Assembly (NCBI GenBank): GCA_900107365.1
Contig: FNPS01000009.1
Span: forward strand, 124,001 to 188,000
From: Flavobacterium aquidurense
Lineage (GTDB): Bacteria; Bacteroidota; Bacteroidia; Flavobacteriales; Flavobacteriaceae
Direction: 5' to 3'
DNA length: 64,000 bases
Position numbers and translations under genes: made by a program. The notes below the pieces were generated by a model that saw only the letters and a list, made by a program, of their open reading frames with translations, ran no database searches and had not been told where the DNA came from. Positions 15,967-24,964 of the stretch are shown here, one piece after another (within the stretch, counting starts at the first letter, position 1; each line of letters starts with the position of its first letter).

Positions 15967-17274
15967 ATGTTAGAAAGCAGCTTTGGGTTGGTTTTCTTTT
16001 TGAAAATCCCCCGCAATGAAAGTAAAATTAGAACAGTTTATCTTAGAATAACTGTAGACGGAATTCCAAAGGAAACATCCACCAAACGTAAATGGGACAG
16101 CACCCGCTGGGACCAAAAAACCGAAAGAGCAATCGGTACAAAAGAAGATGCAAGATCCCTTAACTTCTTTTTGGATTCACTGATTTTAAAAGTCAATGAA
16201 TACAAAACAGAGATTATGTACAGCGGAAAACCCATAACTTCAGAAAAGGTTATGGATTACGTTCTGGGAAAAATTACTCCAAGGGTTAAACTGCTGGAGG
16301 AATTTCAAAAACACAATAATGAAATGACAGCCCTGCTGGGAAAAGGATATGCTAAAGGGACCCTTGACCGCTTTACTATCACAAAAAACCATTTAACAGC
16401 TTTTATTAAATTCAAGTTTAAAAGCACAGACATTGAATTTACAGATCTGAATCTGGAATTTATAAAAGACTTTGAGTTTTACCTTAGAACAGTCCGAAAT
16501 TGCAGCAACAATACAACACTTAAATACATTGCCAATTTCAAAAAGATTGTCATTCGAGCAATCGATAAGGAAATAATCTTAAAAGACCCTTTTAAGAACT
16601 TTAAAGGACGTAAAACAAAAATGGTAAAAAAACCCCTTACGACACAGGAGTTATATGAATTGGAAAGACATTATTTTACCACAGACAGGCTCAATGTTGT
16701 TCGAGATGTATTTGTATTCCAATGTTACACAGGAATGGCCTATATTGACGCATATCAATTGAAAAAAACCGATATTAAAAAAGGCATTGATGGGAACTTA
16801 TGGATCATGTCTGAGAGACAAAAAACGAATTCCACCACAAATGTCCCACTGCTTCCTCAGGCTCTCAAAATTATTGAGAAATATAAAGACCACCCTCTGT
16901 GTCTGCAGCGCGGTACTGTGTTACCTGTTTCTTCCAACCAGAAAATGAACGAGTATCTTAAAGAGATCGCAATTCTATGCGGTTTCCCTTTTACACTTAA
17001 CACTCATATGGCACGCCGGACTTTTGGAAGTACAGTTACATTAAACAATAATGTCCCTATCAATGTTGTTAAAGAAATGCTTGGCCATTCGTCTGTCAAA
17101 CAAACCGAAGCCTATGCTATAACAGAACAGGCAACAATTGGAAGAGAAATGTCACTGCTTAAAAAAAAGCTAAACAAAGATGCTCCTAAGATATCCAAAA
17201 CGGACATCGCTGTACTTAGCAGATTGGAAAAAGAAATACAAGCCATTAAAAAGAAGTATAACATTTCATCTTAA
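15967..17274 (+). CDS. int: Tyrosine recombinase (ICE integrase)
   Basis: The 435-residue protein has an N-terminal arm-DNA-binding domain (about 5-95), a SAM-like core-binding domain (about 110-205) and a C-terminal catalytic domain. Catalytic residues seen are Lys286 (RQKTN), His347-x-x-Arg350 (HMAR), His374 (LGHSS) and the nucleophile Tyr383 (TEAYA). The first catalytic Arg, normally in a TGLR motif, is replaced: the motif reads TGMAY. Loss of this Arg is known in IntDOT-type integrases of Bacteroidetes conjugative transposons. It should insert the element at the adjacent tRNA-Tyr. The gene is transcribed away from the tRNA and ends at a shared terminator. Confidence 0.93.
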   Translation: MLESSFGLVFFLKIPRNESKIRTVYLRITVDGIPKETSTKRKWDSTRWDQKTERAIGTKEDARSLNFFLDSLILKVNEYKTEIMYSGKPITSEKVMDYVLGKITPRVKLLEEFQKHNNEMTALLGKGYAKGTLDRFTITKNHLTAFIKFKFKSTDIEFTDLNLEFIKDFEFYLRTVRNCSNNTTLKYIANFKKIVIRAIDKEIILKDPFKNFKGRKTKMVKKPLTTQELYELERHYFTTDRLNVVRDVFVFQCYTGMAYIDAYQLKKTDIKKGIDGNLWIMSERQKTNSTTNVPLLPQALKIIEKYKDHPLCLQRGTVLPVSSNQKMNEYLKEIAILCGFPFTLNTHMARRTFGSTVTLNNNVPINVVKEMLGHSSVKQTEAYAITEQATIGREMSLLKKKLNKDAPKISKTDIAVLSRLEKEIQAIKKKYNISS

Positions 17275-17309
17275 TTAATAAACTGATAATTCTAAATAGA
17301 TGGTAAAAA

Positions 17310-17344
17310 AATAGGTTATCTCACAACTCTTGAGATAACCTATT
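17310..17344. terminator. Bidirectional terminator between convergent int and HTH genes
   Basis: A perfect 14-bp stem (17310-17323 with 17331-17344) with A-rich and T-rich flanks serves both strands and includes the stop codon of the minus-strand gene. Confidence 0.85.
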
Positions 17345-17641
17345 TTCATGTAGTTCAATTTCACTTTTATAACCTGGATGATAGGAAGGCCGGTAAATAA
17401 TGTATCCAAATATTTGAAGTTGTTTAAAATATTTATGATATGTAGGTATTGTATTTATATGGGACAATGCCATAATCTTACTGCGGCTGACTTTGATTAT
17501 CTTCTCCTCCCCTTGCCTATATCCTAAACTTAGAATTGCCATTAAAATGGCCAGATGCCAAACGCTCAATCTTGAATCATCCATATAAATTGATAAGTAA
17601 TTCATTACTTGATTTTCAGTGGGCTCATGGGTTCGATTCAT
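17321..17641 (-). CDS. Small winged-helix-like protein
   Basis: The 106-residue protein reads as a winged helix-turn-helix: LSVWHLAILMAILSLGYRQG, then a recognition region KVSRSKIMALSHINTIPTYHKYFKQLQIFGYIIYRPS. It resembles the protein at 17929-18219, and both carry a xxxGYI(I/V)Y(V/R)P wing signature, so they look like paralogues. Its start overlaps the end of the next gene upstream by 17 bases. The place near the integrase suggests control of excision or transfer; that is inference. Confidence 0.65.
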   Translation of the reverse strand: MNRTHEPTENQVMNYLSIYMDDSRLSVWHLAILMAILSLGYRQGEEKIIKVSRSKIMALSHINTIPTYHKYFKQLQIFGYIIYRPSYHPGYKSEIELHENRLSQEL

Positions 17642-17903
17642 TACTAAAAAGTTTTTGAAGATCTTCTTTACTATAATAATACGAGCCCAAGACTTTTTTA
17701 AAGCGGATTTTGCCAGTCGTCCTTAGGTTCTGCACAGAACCGGCAGAAATATCAAGTAGTTTTCTCACTGATTTGCTTTTAAGCCACTCAGAATCCATCG
17801 AACTCTTATCAGCAAAATTTGCGTTGGCAAATGCAGTTTGTATCTTGTCAAAAAGCACCAGTCCAAATTGTCTTAAATCTTCTTTCGTTACTGCTTTACT
17901 CAT
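17625..17903 (-). CDS. Helix-turn-helix protein, excisionase-like
   Basis: The 92-residue protein has a C-terminal MerR/HTH_17-like domain: EWLKSKSVRKLLDISAGSVQNLRTTGKIRFKKVLGSYYYSKEDLQKLF. This is the pattern of excisionase-type DNA-binding proteins found beside Bacteroidetes ICE integrases. The N-terminal part is a helix that may dimerise. It probably acts with the integrase or controls the tra genes; direct evidence is lacking. Confidence 0.75.
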   Translation of the reverse strand: MSKAVTKEDLRQFGLVLFDKIQTAFANANFADKSSMDSEWLKSKSVRKLLDISAGSVQNLRTTGKIRFKKVLGSYYYSKEDLQKLFSNESNP

Positions 17904-17928
17904 AACTTAATTTTTTAATTCATTTTAC

Positions 17929-18219
17929 TTACTGCTCGGTTAAAAAATAAATCTTGCTCTTCTGCCTTCTTTTCTTTACCGGCACATAAACTATATAGCC
18001 GTATTCATTAAGTTCACCTATACACCTTAGATATACTTTCGATGAAGAAAGTTTCGCAATCGGTTTAATATCATCTGCGGATGCTGCAATAGGATTAATA
18101 AAACCCATATCTGATCTAAATTTCAGCAGTGCCGCATAAATGGCGATATGCGTTGAACTGATGCGAAAATCTTTTTCAACAGCAGAGAAAAAATCAGATA
18201 GGGGTTTTAAACTGTCCAT
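17929..18219 (-). CDS. Small winged-helix-like protein (paralogue of 17321-17641)
   Basis: The 96-residue product has the same plan as the protein at 17321-17641: a helical start (HIAIYAALLKFRSDMG), a candidate recognition helix (IAKLSSSKVYLRCIGELNEYG) and a wing YIVYVPVKKRRQKSKIYF. Its ATG lies two bases beyond the stop of the 386-residue gene upstream, so it is at the end of the tra operon. A DNA-binding regulatory role is likely by fold. Confidence 0.65.
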   Translation of the reverse strand: MDSLKPLSDFFSAVEKDFRISSTHIAIYAALLKFRSDMGFINPIAASADDIKPIAKLSSSKVYLRCIGELNEYGYIVYVPVKKRRQKSKIYFLTEQ

Positions 18220-18221
18220 TA

Positions 18222-19382
18222 CTAAATCGAATGCGATTTACTTTTTTTATTATTCTTTTTATTTTCAGGTTCAGAGTCTGAATCAGCGTCAATATTCTTT
18301 TTCTGTTCTTTTGAAACAGATTTGTTTTCAGCTTCACCTTGTTTCTGCTCCTTACTTTCACGGTGATTAATTCGCTGAAGATTTCCGTCATAAACATTCA
18401 CCGTTTTAAACTGCGGATTTGCTTCTACATACATTTTACTTTCAACACCGCTGACCACGAAAGTTACCGACTGCAGATTTCCTTTTTTCAGCGAATTCAA
18501 AAGATCTTCCTTAAACTTCGGTGTCTCAAGTTCCTTAATAGAATGTTTTGACAGACTGGCTTCCAGATCATATCCATAATTTTGATGATACTGATTCAGT
18601 TTAAAGTTACCCGCACTGTCGGCGTCAGTTTCTTTAAAATCGAATTTTAACCAAGCGTTGTAAACGTCACCTTCTTTATTTTTTAGGTCTTTATTGACAG
18701 ATCGGCCCTCCATTAAATTATAAGCCTCTTTCATAGTTATGCTACTGCTGTCTTTGTTGATATAAAAGGTTTGCTCCAGTCCCGGCTTATTTTCCTCTTT
18801 CTGCAGATTCACATGATAGGAATTAAAAAAATACATATCAGTCTGGTCTGACTTCTTAAAGTTCAATTCAACTGTCAAGGTATCTTTGTTTGGGACACCA
18901 TTATTCATAATGCCGGTGTGGATAATTTTAAAATCCTTATCTCCTTTGAGCATGTTCTCTTTCAGTTCAGCTTCGAACGTCTCACCAAATCCAGTATATT
19001 TTAACTGGTCTTTCAAGTATTCTAAATTTTTCTGATTCATTGTGTTTATATTTAAGTTATTTTCTAATAATTCCTTTTTCTCCCTTTCCAATCGGGCAAA
19101 TGCAGTAAGATCAAATGCCTCATTGCATGAAGTATTAATCCCGCTCTTCATAAGTATGTTTAAGTCGCCTATGAGCGATTCAATCGGCATATTTTCAAAA
19201 TAGTCCGCATCATTAGTCATCACCAGACAGTATTCCTGTGCATCCAATGAGGTTCTAAAAAACTCAATCGTACCGGAATCAGTTATCTGATCTGAAGGAA
19301 AAGCTGCGAAGTGATATCCGTAAGAAGCCATTTCCTCAGCAAACGACGACAGCATTTCAGCATCTGCAATATTTATAGTCAT
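18222..19382 (-). CDS. ICE-conserved hypothetical protein at end of tra operon
   Basis: The 386-residue soluble protein has no signal peptide. Residues 1-110 form an acidic alpha/beta region, 115-320 a beta-rich region with repeated Lys/Asp/Tyr patterns (FFNSYHVNLQKEE, YHQNYGYDLEASLSKHSIKE), and 330-386 a disordered Lys/Glu/Ser tail. I do not recognise a named function. Its position immediately after TraN, and the two-base gap to the following winged-helix gene, make it part of the transfer operon. It may be a cytoplasmic accessory factor. Confidence 0.6.
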   Translation of the reverse strand: MTINIADAEMLSSFAEEMASYGYHFAAFPSDQITDSGTIEFFRTSLDAQEYCLVMTNDADYFENMPIESLIGDLNILMKSGINTSCNEAFDLTAFARLEREKKELLENNLNINTMNQKNLEYLKDQLKYTGFGETFEAELKENMLKGDKDFKIIHTGIMNNGVPNKDTLTVELNFKKSDQTDMYFFNSYHVNLQKEENKPGLEQTFYINKDSSSITMKEAYNLMEGRSVNKDLKNKEGDVYNAWLKFDFKETDADSAGNFKLNQYHQNYGYDLEASLSKHSIKELETPKFKEDLLNSLKKGNLQSVTFVVSGVESKMYVEANPQFKTVNVYDGNLQRINHRESKEQKQGEAENKSVSKEQKKNIDADSDSEPENKKNNKKSKSHSI

Positions 19383-19399
19383 AATTGATTTTTTAAAGC

Positions 19400-20260
19400 T
19401 TAATAAGCACTACTGCTGTATTCCGCAATTGGAAATACTTTATCGGTCAGATTATTATTAATATTAACCTCTAAATGCCTTCCGCCATTCTTTTCGATGA
19501 GCTGAAGTGTCAGATACTTATTCTCAGGAATCGTAAATTTCTCTAGTGCATAGACTTTTATTACTTCAGACTTATAGGGAATTACAGCAGATGATGAAGT
19601 AGTATACAGCGGTAAGATTTCTATTTCCTGTGACGCAGTTCGTTTCGATTTTCTCTGATCCCTTATAAAAAAACGCAGCTGGTCGATATCATAATTAATT
19701 TTGGATTTATTTTCAAATACGACCCTCAAATACAAAACATCCTGATGAATAAAAATACCGTTTACCTCAAGCCTAATCTGAAACTTCGATTTTTTTAATC
19801 CGCTGGTCTTTTTCTTTTTTGATAAGACAAGTGAGGCCAGCTGTTCTATTTTCTTTTGATTTTCGTTCTCCATTGAAAATAAAACATCTTTACTGGCAGC
19901 CGCAGCATTTTCTGCTTTTATGTTTAAGTCGGGACAGTCTTCATTATAATTCAGTACAAATACGTACAATCGGGCGTCGGTAGTGACCACTGTCAGATTG
20001 GTCTGGAAAAAATACTGTTTAGCTGCTTTCAACAGTAGTATATTCTCCACTCCTTTGGCTTTCTGAACCAGCACATCAGCGCTTCCTTTATCTACACTTT
20101 TAATTGAGTAAGGAAAAACGATGCTTGTTGTTTTAGAGTACCCGATCTGAAGATTCTCATACTGATCTTCATTGACAGTTTCCCTGCTATTTAACTGCGG
20201 ATAAACTAGAACAGAAACCAGCAGTAAACTGGTTAAAAACAAATAATTAATTATTTTCAT
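19400..20260 (-). CDS. traN: Conjugative transposon protein TraN (VirB9-like)
   Basis: The 286-residue protein has an N-terminal signal peptide (about 1-22) and the DUF4138/TraN pattern: KTTSIVFPYSIKSVDKGSADVLVQKAKGVENILLLKAA, then TNLTVVTTDARLYVFVLNY. The C-terminal half is a second beta domain. TraN corresponds to the outer-membrane-complex component VirB9 in Bacteroidetes-type secretion systems. It lies directly after TraM in the same order as in CTnDOT, with a 12-base gap. Confidence 0.88.
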   Translation of the reverse strand: MKIINYLFLTSLLLVSVLVYPQLNSRETVNEDQYENLQIGYSKTTSIVFPYSIKSVDKGSADVLVQKAKGVENILLLKAAKQYFFQTNLTVVTTDARLYVFVLNYNEDCPDLNIKAENAAAASKDVLFSMENENQKKIEQLASLVLSKKKKTSGLKKSKFQIRLEVNGIFIHQDVLYLRVVFENKSKINYDIDQLRFFIRDQRKSKRTASQEIEILPLYTTSSSAVIPYKSEVIKVYALEKFTIPENKYLTLQLIEKNGGRHLEVNINNNLTDKVFPIAEYSSSAY

Positions 20261-20272
20261 CTTCTATTTTTT

Positions 20273-21565
20273 TTATGGTTTTAAATTCTTTTGTTTTTCA
20301 TCATACAGAAGCACTTTATATCCTGCTTTCACAACCACTTTTATGAGTTTTACTTTTTTACTAATAAGGCTCTTAGCTGCTTCAATTCCCATTCCGGCAG
20401 CCTGCGCTCCCCAGGAATCTGTTAGCCCTGTCATTCCAAAGGTCTGAATAGACCGGTCCGCCGAAGCTTTAGCAACATCCCTGCTGAGGGCACCTGGAAT
20501 ATAAATGCCGTCAATTCCGTCGATATCATAAACTGTTAATTCAACAGGGAAAATTGAATTTCGAAACTGAATGTTATCGATTTTAACTTCCAGTCTCTCT
20601 CCTTTTAAAGAAGCCGTACCGTACAAAAAAGTGTTCTTGGGAATTATAGTGCCCATCAGCATTACATCGATAATGAGTCTCAGTTTTACCACTGAACCAT
20701 TTACAATGGTCTGGGTCTCGTGTATTACGGCCTCAATCGAATTCTGAAAGAGACCGGGATCTATAATTTCATCGATACTATAAAATGAATTTGATTGTAT
20801 AAAATTGGCGGGGACGTCATTTTGTTGTAGCGAAGTGATATTATCCTCTTCTTTTTTATGTTTAACCGTAAAGATTTTACCTTTTTTACTATCTGAGGAC
20901 TCTTTTAAACGCTCCTGTACACGGGACGGATGCTGAATATCCAATATATTCTCAAGCATTCCACCAAGCTGTTTAAGCTCTGGGTCAGGCTGCTGAGATT
21001 CTCCCATCGTGGCCATCATTTTCTCCAGATTTTTAACCTCATCGGCGACTCCTTTTGAAGAACCATAGTTTTCGAACTCCCTCATATCCTGACCGTAATT
21101 GCCAGGCAAAGCAGGCTGGCTGATCGCTTTTTGAAGTGCCTCTAGTTTTTCATACACTTTTTGCTCATTTCTATCTTGAAATGATGATGAATTAAAAGCC
21201 ATTTTTCCTTTTTGAAAACGCTCTGCTGTAAAATCGGTATCTGCAAATTCTCCTAGGGATTCTTCTGCTATTTTTTGATTGGAATAATTAGGGTCTTTTT
21301 TAATCTGCTCCTGAAGTTTAATAGAATCTACTGCTGCCTGATCATAATAACTCATTTTATCAAGCGCCGAATCTTCTTTAAATTTTGGAATAGGAAGGTT
21401 AAAATTAAATCCCTTTTTTATATCATTTTTAGCTTCCATTGCTTCCGCTTGTCCTCCTCCCAAAGTGTAAAACAGAATAGTGATAAAAGGAAGTGTTATG
21501 ACAGGAAGAACCAGAAGCAATTTTCGCTTCTTGGTTTCTTTAATTGATATTGTTTTTTGCTCCAT
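20273..21565 (-). CDS. traM: Conjugative transposon protein TraM (VirB10-like)
   Basis: I take the ATG at 21565 (MEQKTISIKETKKRK), which lies four bases after the stop of TraL. A longer frame to 21655 would overlap TraL by 86 bases. The 430-residue product has a short cytoplasmic start, one membrane helix (LLLVLPVITLPFITILFYTL), a long periplasmic linker with Gln/Glu/Lys-rich segments, and a C-terminal beta domain (about 250-410, TIIPKNTFLYGTASLKGERL). This is the TraM/VirB10 plan: an inner-membrane protein spanning the periplasm to the outer-membrane complex. Confidence 0.9.
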   Translation of the reverse strand: MEQKTISIKETKKRKLLLVLPVITLPFITILFYTLGGGQAEAMEAKNDIKKGFNFNLPIPKFKEDSALDKMSYYDQAAVDSIKLQEQIKKDPNYSNQKIAEESLGEFADTDFTAERFQKGKMAFNSSSFQDRNEQKVYEKLEALQKAISQPALPGNYGQDMREFENYGSSKGVADEVKNLEKMMATMGESQQPDPELKQLGGMLENILDIQHPSRVQERLKESSDSKKGKIFTVKHKKEEDNITSLQQNDVPANFIQSNSFYSIDEIIDPGLFQNSIEAVIHETQTIVNGSVVKLRLIIDVMLMGTIIPKNTFLYGTASLKGERLEVKIDNIQFRNSIFPVELTVYDIDGIDGIYIPGALSRDVAKASADRSIQTFGMTGLTDSWGAQAAGMGIEAAKSLISKKVKLIKVVVKAGYKVLLYDEKQKNLKP

Positions 21566-21569
21566 GACT

Positions 21570-21836
21570 TTACTTTTTAATATTGATACTTTTAATTTTT
21601 GAAATAACAGCTGTGTTATTGACTTGAAGAGAATTACTCCTTGAAAGCGCTGCATAAATATTGTAAATGAAATAACCGGCTGTCAGAACGGTAAATAAAA
21701 CCAGCAGGTACATAAGCTTTGCTTTGGAAAGACCACAGGTCATTACATTCATTTTCTCAGCCCATTTCTCTTGCATAAATGTGTAATATTTATGATAAGT
21801 AAAAGGCGTTTCACGTTTTTTGAATAATGATTTCAT
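21570..21836 (-). CDS. traL: Conjugative transposon protein TraL
   Basis: The 88-residue protein has one central membrane helix (LMYLLVLFTVLTAGYFIYNIY) with a basic N-terminal and a short periplasmic C-terminal tail. Size, topology and position between TraK and TraM match TraL of Bacteroidetes conjugative elements. Its exact function in the channel is not known. Confidence 0.75.
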   Translation of the reverse strand: MKSLFKKRETPFTYHKYYTFMQEKWAEKMNVMTCGLSKAKLMYLLVLFTVLTAGYFIYNIYAALSRSNSLQVNNTAVISKIKSINIKK

Positions 21837-21841
21837 AATGG

Positions 21842-22462
21842 TTATTTTCTATTCTCAACAGCTAAATCTTTGTTTTCAATGGTATTCCATCTCTCGATTA
21901 AAAAACCGTGCGGATTGTTATCACTTCGCGATACGTTCCTAAGGCCTCCTTCTGTAAGAAGACTCCTTTTTAAAATACTGGTAGTCCTTATGATATTCTG
22001 TTTTGCAAAACATTTAAAGCGGTAGGGATATTCACGGGTATCGATTGCGATACTGTCAATCTGAATGGTTTGGCTGATATTTCCCGAGATAATTCCGGAA
22101 TAAAAGCCATTTTCTTTCAGGTCGTCATAAATCCGTTTGGCACTGTCATCAGCCAGATAAAGCGCTTTTGTGACATTGGTTTTAATTACCTTATCATCGG
22201 GATCAAGGGTAAAGAAAAACTTGTGAAACGTTTTCACATGATCCCTTGCTTCTACCGGTACATTATCCTTTCGTTCTGAAGCGTAAGCTTCGAGTGCTTT
22301 TCCGTTGGCCAGTATATAAACCTTATCCTGCATCTGGGTTACAGACTCAAAACTTTTATAAAGAGTATAACAGCAGATGACAATACACCCCACAATAACG
22401 AGCATTGTAAATCCTCTTACATACCGGAATGCTGTATCTATATTTTTCATTTTGGTAAACAT
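21842..22462 (-). CDS. traK: Conjugative transposon protein TraK (VirB8-like)
   Basis: The 206-residue protein has an N-terminal membrane helix (GFTMLVIVGCIVICCYTLYKSF, about 16-37) followed by a periplasmic alpha/beta domain, as in VirB8-fold proteins. MKNIDTAFRYVRGFTM at the start is characteristic of TraK. A second start codon lies 12 bases downstream. It follows TraJ and precedes TraL, as in CTnDOT. It should help assemble the inner-membrane part of the channel. Confidence 0.88.
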   Translation of the reverse strand: MFTKMKNIDTAFRYVRGFTMLVIVGCIVICCYTLYKSFESVTQMQDKVYILANGKALEAYASERKDNVPVEARDHVKTFHKFFFTLDPDDKVIKTNVTKALYLADDSAKRIYDDLKENGFYSGIISGNISQTIQIDSIAIDTREYPYRFKCFAKQNIIRTTSILKRSLLTEGGLRNVSRSDNNPHGFLIERWNTIENKDLAVENRK

Positions 22463-22481
22463 GGGCTTATTCTTTTTAAGT

Positions 22482-23684
22482 TTATTTCGAGTTTCCTTTA
22501 AGCTTATCGCTCATATAGTTTCCTTTCTCTTCAAAATAGGGAGAACTCCCTGCTGATGAAGACATACTCTGTGACATCCTCCCTGCTGCATTGCCCATTG
22601 AATCCAGCACCATGCCAGCTCCTTGTGATGTTCTCGAAACAACTGAGCTGGTTGAAGTGCTTAACAAACCAGTAACTTTTTGTCCTAAAGCACCGCCTCC
22701 GGCTGCATGAACAATGTAATTCGCCACCGACGGCACAGTAAAATATCCTATTATGCCTATAATCATAAAAATGAGATACGACATATCGGTCCTGCTGAAA
22801 AAGGTATCTCCTGTGGACTGTACCTGGGACAGGTCAAGTTTGAGCATCAACTCCTGAATCTTGCCGATAATACTTCCAAATATATTGGCCACTGGAAGCC
22901 ACAAGTAAATATTTATATATCTTGCCAGCCAGACAGTAAGCGTATGCTGAAAGCCATCAAAAACAGCTATTCCAAATACAAGAGGCCCCAGGATAGAAAG
23001 CACCACGAGCTGAAATGTCCTAAGCGTATCAATGCACAAGGCCGCAGCCTCAAACAAAATTCTGAGTACCTCGCTCATCCATTCCTTGACAGAATTTCTA
23101 AAGTTATACGAAGCTTTTTCCATCGCAAATTTGACATCGTTTCCAATTCCCGCCAGCATACTTTCATTGGAAGGATCTTCATCATGGGTATATTTATACC
23201 ATCTATCCCGATCTCCAGTTCCCGCCGCCCCTACGTACATTTTCCAAGCATTTGTTTCTTTGATGGCTTTTTCTTTCTCTTCAAGAAGGACTGCAACAGC
23301 ATTATTGGAACCGGTTACCATTGCCGCCGTTGCCGTAACGGTAGGTTTCATAACCCCGTTAATTAGTGACAATACTGATGGAAAAATCATAATGCAAAAT
23401 CCGATTACAAAGGGCCTGAACAGTGGATAAAAATCAATCGGCTCGGCGTTTACAATATGCCTCCATACGCGGGAAGCTATATACCAGATTGTACCAAATC
23501 CAGCTATCCCCTGCCCTACAGCTAATAGATTACTGCACAAAGGCATCATCTCATCGTAAAGCTGATCCAAAACTGAGTGAAGGCTCTGCATATTATCTCC
23601 GAATCCTTGTGCCTGTACCATAAAAGGCGTCAGCAGCGCTCCAGTTATAAAAAAAACTGTTTTAAAACATTTATAAATATTCAT
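22482..23684 (-). CDS. traJ: Conjugative transposon protein TraJ (VirB6-like)
   Basis: The 400-residue protein starts with a signal peptide (to about residue 25, VQAQG) and carries several membrane helices (around 55-75, 90-108, 215-240, 265-285, 310-330). The last 70 residues are a soluble Ser/Gly/Met-rich tail. This matches the polytopic inner-membrane channel component TraJ/VirB6. It is the first core channel gene after the three TraI-like genes. Confidence 0.87.
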   Translation of the reverse strand: MNIYKCFKTVFFITGALLTPFMVQAQGFGDNMQSLHSVLDQLYDEMMPLCSNLLAVGQGIAGFGTIWYIASRVWRHIVNAEPIDFYPLFRPFVIGFCIMIFPSVLSLINGVMKPTVTATAAMVTGSNNAVAVLLEEKEKAIKETNAWKMYVGAAGTGDRDRWYKYTHDEDPSNESMLAGIGNDVKFAMEKASYNFRNSVKEWMSEVLRILFEAAALCIDTLRTFQLVVLSILGPLVFGIAVFDGFQHTLTVWLARYINIYLWLPVANIFGSIIGKIQELMLKLDLSQVQSTGDTFFSRTDMSYLIFMIIGIIGYFTVPSVANYIVHAAGGGALGQKVTGLLSTSTSSVVSRTSQGAGMVLDSMGNAAGRMSQSMSSSAGSSPYFEEKGNYMSDKLKGNSK

Positions 23685-23688
23685 CTTG

Positions 23689-24324
23689 CTAGTTTTTTAA
23701 TTCCTGAAGTTCTTTGGAAGCATAAACATCCTTTGCCTCTTTTGCTCTCTGAAGTACCAGAATACTTGATGATTTATTAAAATCTCTTAGAAACAAAAGC
23801 TTATCCTGCATCTGTAGATAGATCTCATCTATCGCTTGGAGTCTTTCATCATCAGACATCCTGAGTTTATCAGCGGTAATAACCATAGTAAGCTCATCGA
23901 GATTCCTTAAACTCTGGCTCAGAAGATTTCCGTAAACCTTTTCAAAATATTTGATTTCCTGCGAGCTGAAACTGTCACTCTTCACAAAGCGGTTCAATCC
24001 ATTTTTGCTTTCCCTCACTAGCAGCATCTGAAAATTAACGATATCCACTACTCTTTTATAATTCTTCACAACTGGACTCACCTGCATAAGAGCGTCGAGG
24101 AAAGTTTTATGCAGATTGAAATTTCCTTCTGACATATCTTTAACTGCTTTATAGCCTCGTGAAAGCAGTTCATATCCTTTTTTCATATCGCTTAAAATCT
24201 TTTTGAATTGGGATAATTTTTCAATGTTTAAGATTAACTGCTGGATTTCCGCTGACTGCGCATTTGCCTTTTTAGGTACAAATACTAGAAATACTATCAA
24301 TATTAAAATCACTAATTTTTTCAT
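23689..24324 (-). CDS. TraI-like secreted helical protein, copy 3
   Basis: The 211-residue protein (from the ATG at 24324; an alternative start lies 9 bases upstream) has a signal peptide ending near AQSAE and an all-helical mature part. It shares with the two preceding genes the pattern E(I/L)xYxEx(V/S)(Y/F)xxLLxxSLxNLD, then a Met/Leu-Asp-Arg helix and a C-terminal L(V/S)LQRAK motif. These are annotated in Bacteroidetes elements as TraI or TerB-like; a VirB5-like periplasmic role is plausible from position but unproven. The four-base gap to TraJ shows it is in the tra operon. Confidence 0.75.
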   Translation of the reverse strand: MKKLVILILIVFLVFVPKKANAQSAEIQQLILNIEKLSQFKKILSDMKKGYELLSRGYKAVKDMSEGNFNLHKTFLDALMQVSPVVKNYKRVVDIVNFQMLLVRESKNGLNRFVKSDSFSSQEIKYFEKVYGNLLSQSLRNLDELTMVITADKLRMSDDERLQAIDEIYLQMQDKLLFLRDFNKSSSILVLQRAKEAKDVYASKELQELKN

Positions 24325-24334
24325 AACTATCATT

Positions 24335-24949
24335 TTATAAGCCGTATATAGAATTTATCCGCTCCGTATCACTTTTTTCGCGCGATTTTGACAAAGACAA
24401 AAGCTTTGCTTCACGACTGAAAGACAAACAGAAATTATAATCCTCCAGCATGGTTTTATGCAGTGCATCAATCCGCTCTATTCTCTGGTCGTCTTTGAGT
24501 TCCAGTTTTGAATCCGTTGTTAGTATCAAGAGCTGGTCAAGGGTCGCGCTGCAGTTCTCAAGCAATCGTTGAAAAGAACGCTCTATATAATCCAGTTCAC
24601 TCCCGTGGAACAGATCATTTCCTTTTAGATCGGCATATGTCCTTTTATAGATTTTCATGATTTTAAACTGCATAGAAAGAATTTCTGCAGCCTTATAATA
24701 ATTCTTAACCTTCGGATTAATCTTCAAAAGTGAAGTAAAATAATCATCATGCAGATTTACTTCCCCTCTCTTCACGTCACCAATAAAATTCAGTCCTTTT
24801 GATACCGCTGAATACCCTTTTTTGGCGTATTCAATGTAAACCTGAAGCGCTGCAATCTGCAAGAGCAGTTCCTTTCGCTGCTTTGCCTGTGCTTGTATTT
24901 CTTGATTTAGAAAAAGTCCAACAAGGAACAGTACAATAATTTTTTTCAT
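24335..24949 (-). CDS. TraI-like secreted helical protein, copy 2
   Basis: The 204-residue protein has an N-terminal signal peptide (MKKIIVLFLVGLFLNQEIQA) and a helical body with the shared GSELDYIERSFQRLLENCSATLDQL motif and LSLSKSREKSD near the end. It is more diverged than copies 1 and 3 in the middle and has two Cys that the others lack. Its ends are spaced by fewer than 20 bases from both neighbours. Role as for its paralogues: probably a periplasmic component of the mating channel. Confidence 0.75.
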   Translation of the reverse strand: MKKIIVLFLVGLFLNQEIQAQAKQRKELLLQIAALQVYIEYAKKGYSAVSKGLNFIGDVKRGEVNLHDDYFTSLLKINPKVKNYYKAAEILSMQFKIMKIYKRTYADLKGNDLFHGSELDYIERSFQRLLENCSATLDQLLILTTDSKLELKDDQRIERIDALHKTMLEDYNFCLSFSREAKLLSLSKSREKSDTERINSIYGL

Positions 24950-24964
24950 GATATTTTTTTTGAA

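Noticed and set aside
22707..23366. 219-residue open frame antisense to traJ
   Set aside because: It is rich in His, Arg and Ser in a non-protein-like pattern and lies fully within a well-supported tra gene.
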